Below are positions 35,810-48,220 of a stretch of DNA of 64,000 nucleotides, in pieces. The first letter of the stretch is position 1. Every line of letters begins with the position of its first letter. The notes under the pieces were generated by a model. The model did not search any database and had not been told where the DNA came from. It was given only the letters and a program-made list of their open reading frames with translations. The DNA is from Amaurobius ferox (lineage: Eukaryota > Arthropoda > Arachnida > Araneae > Amaurobiidae), in NCBI GenBank assembly GCA_951213105.1, contig OX578138.1:98042614-98106613 (forward strand), written 5' to 3'. A program made the position numbers and the translations under genes.

Positions 35810-36110
35810 CCTACAACAGTGTTTGTAACATTCAATCCATGGAGACAATGAATTTCTACACCAGGGGGTTTAAGACCAGTTGTAGCATATTTATGTGTAT
35901 CCTTGTACATTTCATATCCAATGGGATATCCAATATCATTGAAGAAATCGTAAAAGTTTGCAACAGTGTAGTTTTTGGATTTTGTTGTCACCAGTACTTC
36001 ATCTTTACTCCATAATTGATCAGATGGTAACACATACGCTAGACTGGGAGAAGAACGTTGTTCCGTACGCACAATATTCTGGTTAATAACAAATACACCT
36101 AGATTTTCTC
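35810..36110 (-). CDS. PLA2G15: Lysosomal phospholipase A2 / LCAT-family enzyme, third exon in window
   Basis: A 301-bp exon, acceptor ttgtattttag, donor gttagt, entering after one base and leaving after two. It begins GENLGVFVINQNIVRTEQR, matching the LCAT-family segment after the lid, where these enzymes read S-G-D-N. It continues through SSPSLAYVLPSDQLW, a segment similar to family members (P-S-x-x-W-L-x-P). Next come NFYDFFNDIGYPIGYEMYKD and then PPGVEIHCLHGLNVTNTVVG (family: P-G-V-x-x-H-C-x-Y-G). The sites KNYT and LNVT fit N-glycosylation of a secreted or lysosomal protein. Phases join cleanly to 41958-42185 upstream and 29481-29697 downstream. Confidence 0.93.
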
Positions 36111-36459
36111 CTAAAATACAATAAAAATGAAAGAACACTATAAATCAAAAGTTTGAAAAAAAGAGAACAATTAAAAAATATATAAATTAAGTCCTTTAAA
36201 AAGTGCATATACAATTTTCTTTCTTAGTTATATGGTATAGAGTAGGTGCTACATTGCCAGGATTCATAGGGTCCCATTTCATGAAACAAGTTTCGATATC
36301 AATTTTGTGAAAATGAAATTTTGAGGTAAAAAATTAAAAAAAAAAAATTATAAAATAAAGTTTAGAATTTATATTCACAAAACATGCCTATGCAGGTTGC
36401 TCTCAAAGTTGAGATCAAGCTTCCACTGCAGATAACAGCAACCGTAAACTGATTTTGTA

Positions 36460-36725
36460 TTTGCCAGCATGGCAAGCAGGGTCCCGAAAAGGCTAAACCC
36501 CCTCAAGAGATATACTCAAATAAAAATTTTCAATTTTCAGTAGAGACAAAATACCACACAAATTTTGAATGAATACTGGTATTTTGAGAACTTTTTACAA
36601 ATTGTTTTTGCTTGGTACTGTACAGAAATAAGATTTAGTTAAGCTGATTTGTGATTTTACTGATGATTATCCATTTTCTTGCATATTTATTTTAAAAATT
36701 CAATTAAAACAATAGTATAAGGGTA
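36460..36725. repeat. Interspersed repeat F, copy 2
   Basis: Aligns in order with 11430-11760: ttttcaattttcagtag, aattttgaatgaatac, gagaactttttacaaatt, gtacagaaataagat, aaaacaatagtat. Intronic, non-coding. Confidence 0.55.
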
Positions 36726-38249
36726 TTTTTCTATTACTGTATGCCCACTATTATACAGACATTATAGAGTCAAACTCAACTGAAAAGAAGAGTAATCCAT
36801 CATTATCCACATATATTTTATCAGTAGTTTGTGAAATATATTGAAAGAATATTATCAAAAAATATTGAATTATAAACTAGTGAAAGGAGAGAGTTTAACT
36901 TTTAGGGTCAATGAATCAAGTGTTCATACTATTAAAGATAAAACACATTGTTAGCATTTGGAGGAGAACTTCAATGGTCATATAAATAACATATGTTCCA
37001 CAACACACAACATCAGAATTGAAAAACTGAATTCTATGGATTCAAAACCAGACTCAGAAAAGAACCCTTTAAGTTTACTTTTAATCAGTGAAAAGGCAAA
37101 AAAATCGGCATCAAGATTTTAGCCTGGATAAAAATAGCATAACCAGCTTATGCTGGTAATACATGTTTTGCAGCCAGTAAGGGCTGGTTCCAAAATTGTA
37201 AAGAAAAATGGTTTAGTCTCCACAATAAAAAGTTAGCAGGTGCAACCTATAAATTGCAGCACCAGACTTAAGATTGTATACTTATAGTTTGAGTTGGCAT
37301 ACAAAAGACAGTTCAATGTGTGCACTATGTTAAGTGTTTCTTTTTTATTTTATTTTTAAATAATAGAATCTCTGAAATTGTATTTGTACCTGTTAATAAA
37401 TGTTAAAAGAAAAGCTATATGTTATGAAATTCAAAGGCAAAATAAAAAAATCTGATGTGGGCAGCACATGACTTTCCTTATATAATGCAATGAATTTACT
37501 ACTTTTACAGTTTTAAAAAAGGGGGGTTATTCTTATAGTAGATACTTGTATTCTTTCCAAGATATTGAATTTTCGTCTATTAGTCGTCATTTTCATTGAT
37601 TTAGCATTATTTTTTATCCATTTGGTGAGATTTTCGTTAATTTGGTAACATTTAAAAAAGTTACAAAGTTGGCGATATTCCGCTAAAATCTCACCAAGCG
37701 TTATGGACTGAAAAATAAGTTTACTCTTATAGCAGATACATGACTATTGACGTTCAAATACAAAAGTATTATTCAAAGTATCTTTTCTCATGAATGGAAC
37801 AAACTAGATCCACGAGAATGTCACCAAATTTATCGCATCATATTAGATATGAAAAGTGAACATGTTTCTCAACAGTTAATATTTTCTTTTTTATTTATGG
37901 AATTTTCTGATAAATTTATCTGAAAAATGTGAAATATCTCGAGAATGGTTTATGCTAGTCATAAAGTTTATGTCAATCGTTTTCTAAGGAAAAATTACAT
38001 AAGAAATGTCTATTTGCGTGACTTTATTAAAGGTTTTGAATTTTTGATGATTTTTTCAAAATTTCACTCGAAAATTTAAGGGGGTTCTGAACATTCGATT
38101 GTGTTTAAAAACAATAGGCTTCCAGTATCTACGGACTGTAATTTTTTATACCAAATTTCATTCGAATCATTCGATTTGTTCATGAGATATCGTCTTCACA
38201 GACTCACTGACACACACATATACTTTCACACACACACACACACATACTT

Positions 38250-38535
38250 GGGGCGCGGTAGCCCATTGGTTAGTGCGCTGGAGTTGCACTCGGTAGGCCG
38301 GGTTCGATTCCAGCCACTGCCAAAACTGCCACCGTGTTCACGCGGAGTACGATCACGTTAAACATGTGGGTCCGTAAGTCCTTCCGAGAGGTTGGTGGTA
38401 GGGGAAGGAGGGTACGGTCCCTGTGGATGCCTCCCCCACTGGGTTCCGGTCTAAATTGGGTGGCACTTCCCGGCCGTCCAAACAGTTACCTTACACCTTT
38501 CTGGTAGGTCGGACGGTCTGGGTAACAGCAACAAC
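38250..38535 (+). mobile_element. Full-length tRNA-headed SINE (best copy)
   Basis: A 286-bp copy with A box tagcccattggttagtgcg (38259-38277) and B box ggttcgattcc (38301-38311). The body and 3' end are ggtcggacggtctgggtaac plus a short AAC tail. The target duplication ACACACATACTT lies just before 38250 and at 38536-38547, inside the (CA)n run of the family A host. Confidence 0.9.
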
Positions 38536-38685
38536 ACACACATACTTCCACACACACACATACATACACATCACCTCAGAAATGTTCAATTCGTAATCAA
38601 GGATGTTTGAAACATGCTCTCCCATTGAAAACTCAAATTCAAATTTTAGACCCTGTAACAATACTTTCCTTATACATTATACTAT

Positions 38686-38966
38686 TTATTTTTATTTTTT
38701 TCCAAATGGCAAAGAATAAGACATACATTATACAAACAGAATAAATATCCCGAACATATAACATGAACAGTCAATGTCTCCTAAACAATGGTCATAGCCG
38801 TGAATCTGTTAGCCGTCACATGACGTTGCCCCAGTGCACTAGTGGGGGTCGCAACACACAGCACCCAACATCACAACATCCATGTCCACAGGTGGGACTC
38901 GAACCCACAACCTGGCAAATGAGCGATCACAAGGAAACGCATGCCCTTGACCACCGCATCGACATG
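38686..38966 (-). mobile_element. Second SINE family, tRNA-headed
   Basis: On the minus strand the head reads gcggtggtcaagggcatgcg (A box) and, about 40 bases on, gtgggttcgagtcccacc (B box). Then comes an unrelated body with cccccactagtgcactgggg and an A-rich tail (T-rich at 38686-38702 on the plus strand). The target duplication CATTATACTAT is at 38675-38685 and 38967-38977. Its body differs from the SINE at 38250, so this is a separate family. Confidence 0.85.
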
Positions 38967-38989
38967 CATTATACTATGTATATAAGAAA

Positions 38990-41957
38990 AATAAAACGGG
39001 GAACTAACTTCTCCTTACAAATGGATGCTATAGTAATAATATAAGCTGGATGAATTAAAAGTATATGAGATTGATAAAGTGTATTAGCAAATATTCAAAC
39101 AATGAAAAAGACTAAATTTTGAATTTTTTTAAAGGACTTGTAATTGTTGATGGTTTGTTGAAGATGAATAGTTAGGTGCTGTAATATAAATGTGTGAAAT
39201 CGATAACAAAGGATATGAATGATTTCCGGCAAATATCAGATCAGTAAAATGAAAATGAAAGTGTGGATGACAACTAACTGTTGATACAATATAAAAACAT
39301 TATTGTGAGTGCTGGTGATTTCAATGTTAAAATGAAGTAAAAATCAATGAAATGATGCAAGAGGAAGAAATTATCAAGATGAATTCCTCTGTTAAGATGA
39401 ATTTATTTCAAAAACAACCGGAGACCAGCTTTATGTTCTAAAGATGTGATGACATATTGTTTTATATTAATGTAAAAGCAGGTTGCAGCATGATGTGATG
39501 AAATCAAAAAATGATTTTTAAATTATTGATATAAGTTAAGACACATGATTTCTAAATCTGTCTTAAGAAGAAAACAAGTGTGCAAAGTTGGATTATATTA
39601 ACTAGATTTCTTCACTGGACTTTAAGGTAGGTGTTTTACCTTTTTTTTATCATTAAACAATGGAAAGAAAATGCTACAAAAAATTTAATTGATTTTAACA
39701 AAATGAATAACATAAAATCAGTATCAGTTTCTCAAATTTCTATGTTTCAAACTTTGTATGTCACTACTGTTGTCATAATATTCATATTCAGTTAATCATA
39801 TGAAAAATTCCACTAATATAATTAAAAGCATACAAATGAAACTGTCCAGATTCCTTGATCACACTGACCTCATGTACAAAATAAAAAATAAAAAACTAAC
39901 TCTGTCAGAGTTAGAATTAGCAACTAATCAATGCAAGCAAGAGTCGAATTCCTGCTTACCTACAGTTACTGGTTTTGGATGCCAGCTTCTAGCACTTGAA
40001 ATTTAGAGTTTTATGAATGCACCCTTAAATATTGCTCTATTATGAATTTGAAATTGCACTTTAATAATTAAGATCTCTGATTTTAAAAGTAAAATATGAG
40101 CTTGCCTGCAATTTTTTTAAATCCCATATTGAAATTTTCATATCATGAAAACTAATCATTTTCATGGAAACTTGTGTAAAAATGATTGTTAAAATATGTT
40201 AACCAATATTTTCTATATTACTAAGTCTTTACATTAGCTGAAAATAAAGGGTAACTTTTGGCCATGTGGTTTTTGGGGTTTTACATGAATATTGATTAGT
40301 GCAAGCTATCAAAACATATTATATAAAACAAAGTTTCCAATAAGTAACAGAGATATAGCATTGACTATTATCCTCTGGAAAACAATGTGGTGACCAAGTA
40401 AAAATTACTAAAGTAAACATGGTTTAAGCCTACAGCCTACTCAATACATTACACTAAACACATACTCAGGAGATCAACAAACCATGGACACTAAAAGTAA
40501 AGACAAATTTCTACAAGTTAAAGAAAACTGTTGCAATTTGTAATAAAGCTGAAAGTCGGATAATTGTGCAATAGCTTTAAAAAGTTGAATCATGACGATA
40601 ATTACTAATATAGAATCAATTTTTAATTGTATACATGTTCTATTGTTCACACTATAAAAGTATGATTTCATGTTAATAGTTATCTTTGTGATTCAACTTG
40701 TATGTTATCACAAAATTACTAGAATCCCATCCTAATGAATTAATATACATGCAACTTTATATTCAAATACTCTAAAAATATGTAAACTGAAAAAAATCAA
40801 ATAGTTTTATTTAAATATTTAAACATTCCTAGCTAAAGTAATGGACTCCTAAACTGAAGAGCAGGTGCAAAGCATGCACAAACAAATTATAAAATGTTTC
40901 TTCGCCGAATAACATTCCATTGATTGCTTAATATTTGGCAACAGAATTACGAGAAAAATTTGAAGTTGCTAATTCATCAAGTCAGCTTGATATTTCAAGA
41001 TATTGAATTTTCATAAATTTGGTGACATTTTACATTGCCAAATTTGTGACCAAGCACAAGCAACAGACATACAGAGAAGGGATTTTTTTTTATACAGAAT
41101 TATATACCAAGAGAAAAAAAATATGATTTTTAACAAATGGAGTAAATAATTGCTTTTACATTAATGGTATAATCACAATCAATGAACATTGCCACAAGAA
41201 CAAAATAACATTTAAAAAATATTGAAATTTTATTGTTTCTTCAGGAATCCTAAAATATAAGCATACTAATCTCAATGATTTTAATAAATGGCTGTCCTAC
41301 AATAAAAAGCATTGCTGAACATAATTTCGTAACCAGAATTTGTTTCTCAATGTTGATATTAAATAGTAAGTTTCAGACATGTCACATGATTAAGTATTAA
41401 TTATCATTTAAAAGCATTTTAATTAATGATAAAAAGTATGCCCCATATCAAAACATTAAATGGCAACAATGGTCAGAGCACAACAATTTCAAAAATAATT
41501 TTTCCCCCATAGACTTAACATGGGGACCTTTGACTTGAATAATTAAAGACCAAACATCCCATTTTAAAATTCAAATTTCATTACCTGTAACTTGATGAAT
41601 TTTATAAATGTTTCGTACCTTAAGGCACTTCAATAAAATCTGATATCAATATATTTTCAAAAAATTGTATTTTTCATTATTCGATTATATATAAATCACA
41701 CAAATATGCTGAACTTCTTTAAATATTTAAAAAAATGAAGAAGTAAAAAAATTTCAATGCTTAGGATGCCAAGTGGCCATTATCCGGACCCTAAGATTCT
41801 ATTTTATCTTTAATCATCTAAAATAAATGATCAATAAATGCGGAAAACATTTTGCAATATAGAACACATTGATTAAACTATTAATGAAATGATGAACTAA
41901 CACTAATTGGAATCACCATCCCAAATAAATTTATTTTTTAATATAAAGAAATCCTAC
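38990..41957. other. Intron of the phospholipase gene, no supported exon
   Basis: AT-rich sequence without recognisable coding exons or clear mobile elements. Short frames (for example 39800-40006, 40474-40671) lack splice context and domain character. Confidence 0.45.
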
Positions 41958-42185
41958 CTGCAGAAAATGCTTTCAAAGCTTTAACAGCACCACCCCAGGC
42001 ACCTCCAAGTGAGATTAGAGCATGAACAAACTTATCTTTCCATGCTTGAGGCTGTTGGTTGAAAAAATAGCTCAAGATAGGACAGCCCATACTGTGGCAT
42101 ACAAATGTAACCTTGGCTTGAGAATTTGTTGTGAACAATTCCTCAGTCATATTTTTGATTGCTTTAAAAAAATCACCCATTTCAT
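41958..42185 (-). CDS. PLA2G15: Lysosomal phospholipase A2 / LCAT-family enzyme, exon with the catalytic serine
   Basis: A 228-bp exon, acceptor ttaaatttcag, donor gtagga. It continues the upstream exon as NEMGDFFKAIKNMTEEL, like the family text N-E-x-x-x-y-F-x-x-L-x-x-m-I-E. It contains the nucleophile elbow VTFVCHSMGCPILSYF (family A-H-S-M-G-N, Ser flanked by His and Met-Gly). It then reads FVHALISLGGAWGGAVKALK, equivalent to the I-x-L-G-x-P-W-x-G strand and loop. Cys before His-Ser-Met-Gly replaces the usual Ala or Gly. KNMT is a possible N-glycosylation site. Confidence 0.94.
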
Positions 42186-43480
42186 CTGAAATTTAAATCA
42201 AAATTTATATTAAAATATGATGATAAATATACTAATTGAATCTTGAATTAGGAATAAAATTTTAATGTAAACCATTTCACTACAAAGCGAGTGAATCAGT
42301 AATCACTAATATGCAGTCACTAAGCGGGCAAGAAATTATGCCAGTGACTTACTAATTGCATTTCACTGAATTAAATTTCAATCATTCGCACAAAAATTTA
42401 GTGTCATACAGTGTAACAAAAAATACAAAGTTAATAATATATTACATATGCTTTTATTACATATTAAATATCTTATTTAGGGGATGAATGAGTTTAAAAA
42501 ATGTCATGTTCCAGTCTTCTGCACATATGACAAAGAAATTGGATTAATAATAAATATCTGTAATAATAAAATATGTCTATTTTCTGTCTGACTATTTCCG
42601 TTGTCTGTAGCAAAAAATCTAAATACCATGCAGCCATGAAATTTACAATAATATAGGGTACCTTGCCCAAGAGTAAACATTTCGAGATTTTTTTTTAATT
42701 TAAATTATTTTTTTAGTCGTTAAATGATTTTAAAATTCAGATATATTAAAATTGACTGACAATCTGATCTTCATAATTTAACAGCAGCTACTCCGAATAT
42801 TACAAACTTTTCCAATACAAAATTTTTGCTCCTGCAGCCATCAGTTAATTGTGATTTTTAGAAGGTATCATCTCATAATTTATTAACCGTGCTATAGAAG
42901 CACACCATTTTTCACCTGAACTGAAATCGAATTATACATCCTTGTAGAGATTTTAATGGGCTTTTTTTTATACTTCTTATAGTTTGAGATATAAGCATTA
43001 CTAACTTGAAAAATGAAAAATTTTCAAGCTTCTTCAAATTGATGGTTCATAATGCTCCGATTTCAGCCAGAGATATCCCAACTAGCCAACCATAGATGTT
43101 ACTCACATAAAAAATTGTTTTATTGCTTGGCAATGGAATGGCTTTTTTAAAATTAACTTCTGATTTAAAATATCATATTCTCAATGTTATTTGCACAAAA
43201 GTAATATGCTTTCTATAAATATCACTTCAACCCCAGGCATAGAAACACTAAACATAAATAATTACTTGCTAAATCTGAAAAAGTCAATTAAAACATTTAG
43301 ACAGTAAATAAAAACAAAAAACTGGCTATGTTTAATTGGTACCTAGTTTAAATATTTAATATATATATAATTTCATTTTATTATATAAATATTATTTTGT
43401 TATATAAATAATTTTTTCATTATATACATATATATAATTTAAGAATTTTTATTTTATTTGTATTATATATATCTGAGATT

Positions 43481-43521
<41 letters not shown>
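42186..43521. other. Intron, left of the nested elements
   Basis: AT-rich; no exon seen. It ends in TA-rich DNA (43350-43520) where the reverse-transcriptase element begins. Confidence 0.5.
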
Positions 43522-43524
<3 letters not shown>

Positions 43525-43543
43525 TAAGATAAATAGGATACAA

Positions 43544-43919
43544 ATGGATTCAAAAACCAAAAGTATGGGAGCCTGTATGATTACCAACAGTTTGGAAGTA
43601 ATAGAAACATTAAAGCATATACCCGAACGCATTTACCTTAAGAGTTTTGACTTTAAGGACTTATTTAATAATGTTCATCTAAATAATCTTTATGATATCC
43701 TAATCAAAACTTATGAAAGATATGATATGCAATCATATATTGAGATTAACAAATACAAATATATTGTGAAAATAGTGATACTCGAAAACATTTTGTTTAA
43801 TGGCTCCAGATATTACAAACAAATCCATGGAATACCTATGGGAGGTGGATGTTCGTCAATATTGGCTGACATTTACTTACATTGGTACGAGTCAAAGTCA
43901 CACATAAATAATGAGTTAA
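43544..43919 (+). pseudogene. Reverse transcriptase, 5' fragment
   Basis: An open frame with RT motifs in order: YLKSFDFKDLFNNVHLNNL (motif A, Asp in FDFKDLF), then ILFNGSRYYKQIHGIPMGGG and CSSILADIYLHWYES (motif B; other animals have GIPMGTNCAPLLADLFLYSYE-type text here). It stops being RT at the TA of the Tc1 insertion. The motif C sequence RYVD resumes at 49125. The N-terminus before motif A looks truncated or lies out of frame upstream. Confidence 0.8.
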
Positions 43920-44057
43920 TACACTGCTGGCCATCCAAAATGCAACACCATGAAAGACAAGAGATATGAAAGCCAAATTTATTGGACAAAGAACATAAAG
44001 TAAAAGGATGAATTTATTGAAAATACAGCCCCGTTCGACTTGCGGAACATGAAGAAA

Positions 44058-44422
44058 TCAGTATTTTGTGCAGCCGCCATGGCTGACAATAACTGATGCT
44101 ACGCGCTTCGGCATTGAAAGAAAGAGACTTTGGATGTGTTCTTGGGGTATGTCAGTCCATACTGCTTCCACACGTTGCCAAACTTCATCAGTCGTAGCAG
44201 CTGGTGGTATTTGCTGGGCCAGTCGTTTGCCAATCATCGACCAGACGTTTTCAATGGGCGACAGATCTGGAGAACGGGCGGGCCAAGGGAGCAGTGAAAC
44301 TTGGTGGGCAATGAAGAAATGCTGAACGATATGTGCCACGTGTGGTCTCGCATTGTCCTGTTGAAACTTGGCCGCAGGCAAGCTTTGAAGATAAGGTAAG
44401 ACAGCAGGCTCCAAAACTTCAG
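44058..44422 (-). pseudogene. Tc1 transposase, C-terminal part
   Basis: Encodes SEVLEPAVLPYLQSLPA, then KFQQDNARPHVAHIVQHFF (second catalytic Asp) and WPARSPDLSPIENVWSMI (catalytic Glu). I count 34 residues between that Asp and Glu, so DD34E. It ends at a natural stop at 44058, shortly before the inverted repeat. Its upstream half continues at 48231 beyond the inserted element; the split codons rejoin at QHYI/SEVL once one AAAT is removed. Confidence 0.88.
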
Positions 44423-44426
44423 AAAT

Positions 44427-45349
44427 GGGTCATTCCATATGGGGACACCCGATGAGTGTTGCTCTGTAGTCACAGATTTTTTTTTAATTTTTACCATGGA
44501 TACACATGGTAATAAAACCCCCAAATCTGAATTTGTAATGTATATATCCCAATAATGACCCAGATACAGGCATTTGAAAAATGGTCATTTTTGCGAAATG
44601 GCGGCCATCTTGGATTTTGCACTAATGTTTAAAAATGTAATAGCGTGAAAACTAATGGCTCAAATGAAATAATTCTGGTACCAATTTAAGGTCATTAGTA
44701 TCAGGAATATAAGTGCCATATCAAAACAATTAAAAAAATATATTTTAATATCGTTATTACATGAAAATTGCAAAAATCACCTTCGGATTGATGGACAACT
44801 TAAATGGGCTATAAAAAAAATGGCCCCTAATATTTTTTTCTGAAACTTGGTACAAATACTAACTAATATGTGGGTTTTAAGTAAAAAAAAAATTAGAAAG
44901 GTAATATTTCTTATTGCAGAGAAAATAGCTTTAAAACATATATGCATTTAGTTAACATTTGACATGCAATGCTTTAATCATTTTTAAAAAAATATTTTTT
45001 AAAAACAAATAATGAGCAAAAATAAAACATAGGCATTTTTTACACACTAACTAGTACGTGTGCTTTAAGTAAAAAAATAGAATGGTAATATTTTATTTAT
45101 ATAATGACTAAAAAAATACTGTTATATGTATGGGAAATCAGTGTAAAATTTTTGGAGTGCTGAAAAATTCTAATAAAAATCTTCCTAGAAACCACACAGT
45201 TATCTCTCTTGTATTTTATTTTCTTATTTCAAATTTTAAGAAGGTATTTTCTATATTCAGTAGAGCTAAAGGTGCACATTTTTTCCTAGTGGCCACTGGC
45301 TTCTAAACCAATTTCACTTTAGAGGCAGTAAGTACAATAATCTTTGGCA
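44427..45349 (+). repeat. Left long terminal inverted repeat
   Basis: Pairs with 47298-48216. The outermost ~25 bp and the stretch from about 44495 to 44700 are best conserved. The region 44435-44470 differs between arms. Confidence 0.85.
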
Positions 45350-46289
45350 TATTGGTTATAAATGACAACTATCACTTAATGCTGAAGCTTTACAGCATAC
45401 ATATAGTTAATTCCACAAAAAATAATTTGTAATTAGATAATATAAAACACTCATTTTCATGAAAAGCATTAAAATTAAAAAAAAAAAAAAATCAAACAGA
45501 ACTACAGCATGTTGATCACCAAAACATATCTTTAGCCTTCTGCCAACTCCAAAGGAAACACTAGGCAATATTCCCTATCCAGTTGAAACAGGAGCAACAA
45601 ACTAAACATAAACAACCAAGCTATTGGAGAAGAAAATTATCCTACAGCACCAATATTATTTCTGGAACATTTAAAAACACCTGTTTCTGGTCTTTGTGTA
45701 CATAAGACATCAGCTGCCTATAGCCTCCAAAGTTTCAACTCTAATACTCATAGTTCTGTTATATTAATAGCAATTAACATATACCAGTTGTCAGTTCCTG
45801 AAATGATTACTTGTACTGCATCATCTGTTTTTTCTTAGGTTGAATTTAAAGTAAGATACAATATTACATTTCTGGGTGACTTATTCCTTTCAGAGCTCAT
45901 TTTTGATCAAGTTTTCAGAGTTGAGTATGTTCAACAAATAAATCAGTGAATTGTGCTTCAATGATTATTTCTTTTATTTATGTTCCATGATTAGTTCTTG
46001 TCTTGCTATAAAAATTGAATGTTTTGTATGCAAGAAAATCAATGTGTAATTAAGCCTTCCTGTTTATTCCTGTTCTTGTGTTCTGAGTGGTACTATATGC
46101 AATGTTCACAAGGATGAATATCTGAAATGGTGCAGTTTAAGACAGAAAACTTGTGATCTATTTAATAAACCACCAAAATCAGAACTAAGTCCCTAAAACC
46201 AATTTCTCTCAGACTGTCAATGATAAATCAAGAATTACTCAATCCAGGGGGAAAAAATTCTGCATGTCTTATTCTTCCTCGCATTCATC

Positions 46290-47250
46290 AGTGAGTCAGA
46301 GGTTTCTACTGCTGACATGGAAATGACCAATGATGCAGATTATAGTGAAGTCACAATAGTAATGGAACAATCGAATAAAAGCTGTGAACTTTTGGATTTA
46401 TCACTAATAAAGTTCAATAGATTTAGCTCTCTAAGAGGAAACTTAGTTATATGCAAGTTAAAAAATTAAGTAGCCACGTTGCTACTAAAACTGCTACAGT
46501 ATTGGGTATTGAAAGTATTAATAAGCTACAAAATTCAAGACATTATTTGTCAAAATTGCACGTTTATGATGGAAAATTATTGAATAAGTTTTCTTTAGAT
46601 GCATCATTTAAAGAAAACGTGCAGATTTTAAAATTAGTCCAAGATTCATTTATAGTCCAACAAACAAAGACATGTTATATTACTACAGAGAATTTAGTTA
46701 AAAAAAAACAAGAAAAAGTAAAAGAAACAGAAGGGATGTTATCAATGCCTAGTGAGATATAAGCGTTAAATTAAATTTGATACTATACAAAAGTTACTAG
46801 TTTTTATTATAACAGTCGTATATGTCCAGGAAGAAAATATTGCATATCTATACCAAGTGAAAATGGGAAAATATTAAAACAAAAGAGATTACTTTTGCAA
46901 AATTTAAAAGAATTATATGCTGCATTTAAAGAAAATCATAATGAAATAAAAATACTATGTAAATTTTGCACACTACACCTAACAGAATATGTAACTGTTG
47001 GAAACAAAGTTATTCATTCTGTACGTGTTTGTATATACCTTCAAAATATTAAACTCATGCTCCATGTCATCCATATCAGTGAATATATTACATCATTGTT
47101 AAAAGAAACAAGTTTATTGCACTGAATCAGAAAAGTATGGTGAGCTGGTGTGATAACTGTCCATCTCCAGAAATTCTTAGATTACCAATGCATCCCAATG
47201 AATTAGAAATTAGTGTGTGTTTTATTTGTATATGTTATGTTTATGTATTT
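46290..47250 (+). pseudogene. Transposase-like gene of the long-TIR element, broken
   Basis: Fragments in three frames, in order: SEVSTADMEMTNDADYSE (46310 on); VKKLSSHVATKTATVLGIES and ENVQILKLVQDSF (46455-46755); FYYNSRICPGRKYCISIPS, KQKRLLLQNLKELYAAFKEN, IHSVRVCIYLQNIKLMLHVI (46800-47100); and WCDNCPSPE (47146 on). I recognise this order (F-Y-x-x-S-R-x-C-P-G-K-K, R-x-L-L-x-N-L-K-E-L-Y, H-x-V-C-V-C-x-x-H-Q-N-x-K-L-M-L, C-x-x-C-P) as a widespread family of animal transposon proteins whose name I am not sure of. The C-terminal half is missing. Confidence 0.7.
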
Positions 47251-47297
47251 TTATGGCCCAAATGCATTATATATATGGCCAAGACCTTTAGATGTGT

Positions 47298-48216
47298 GCC
47301 AAAGATTATGATACTTGCTATTAGATGAAATTGGTTTAGGAGCCAGTGGCCACTAGGAAAAACTGGGTATCTTCAGCTCTACTGAATATAGAAAATACCT
47401 TTTCATAATTTGACATAAGAAAATAAAATATAAAATGGATAACTGTATGGTTTTTAGGAGGATTTTTATTAGAATGTTTCAGAACCCCAGAAATTTTACA
47501 TTGATTTCCTATACATATAACAGTAATTCTTTAGTCATTAAATTAAATATTACCATCCTAATTTTTTTTTGTGCTTAAAGCACACATACTAGTTAGTGTG
47601 TAGAAAAATTTCTATGTTTTATTTTTGCTCATTATTTATTTTTAAAAAATATATATTTTTAAATGATTAAAGCATCACATGCAAAATGTATATATGTTTT
47701 ATAGCTATTTTTCTCTGTAATAAGAAATATTACCTTTCTAATTTTTTTTGTACTTAAAGCGCACATATTAGTTAATATTTGTACCAAGTTTCAGAAAAAA
47801 ATATTAGGGGCCATTTTTTTTATAGCCCATTAAACTTGACTATCCATCCGAAGGTGATTTTTGCAATTTTCATGTAATAACAATATTAAAATATATATTT
47901 TTTTATTTTTTGATATAGCACTTACATTCCTGATATTAATAGCTTTAAATTAGTACCAGAATTATTTAATTTGAACCATTAGTTCTCAAGCTATTACATT
48001 TATAAACATTGGTGCAAAATCCAAGATGGCTGCCATTCGGCAAAAATAGCCATTTTTCAAATGCCTGTATCTGGGTCATTATTGCGATATATACATTATA
48101 AATTCAGATTTGGGGGTTTTATTACCATGTGTATCCATGGTAAAAATTTTAAAAAAATCTGTGACTATGGAGCAACAAGTTTTTCTTAAAATGGGTGTTT
48201 TTACGTGGAATGACCC
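47298..48216 (-). repeat. Right long terminal inverted repeat
   Basis: Inverted partner of 44427-45349. It ends GTGGAATGACCC next to the AAAT duplication. Confidence 0.85.
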
Positions 48217-48220
48217 AAAT

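Larger units (their letters stand above)
37446..38989 (+). repeat. Family A repeat, copy 6, carrying two SINEs
   Basis: Starts at TCTGATGTGGGCAGCACATG (37451) and keeps the palindrome region in decayed form near 37660. Its (CA)n run is split by a SINE at 38250-38535, and its terminal hairpin is split by a second SINE at 38686-38966, closing at about 38989. Without the inserts it is ~0.96 kb, the normal family size. Confidence 0.75.
44427..48216 (+). mobile_element. DNA transposon with ~920-bp inverted repeats and AAAT duplication (Sola-like?)
   Basis: A 3790-bp element starting GGGTCATTCCA and ending in its complement, with AAAT at 44423-44426 and 48217-48220. The inverted repeats run 44427-45349 against 47298-48216. 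They are diverged but collinear; shared words include taccatggatacacatggta, aatgacccagatacaggcat and ccatcttggattttgca. The ~1.95-kb centre holds remains of a transposase-like gene. The 4-bp duplication and GGG end suit Sola-type elements, among others; this placement is an inference. Confidence 0.85.

Noticed and set aside
38686..38966. A functional tRNA gene on the minus strand
   Set aside because: A and B boxes are present, but the sequence continues into an A-tailed body with a target duplication, so it is a SINE.
46895..47328. Independent small host genes
   Set aside because: The frames continue one another as pieces of the same transposase inside the long-TIR element.
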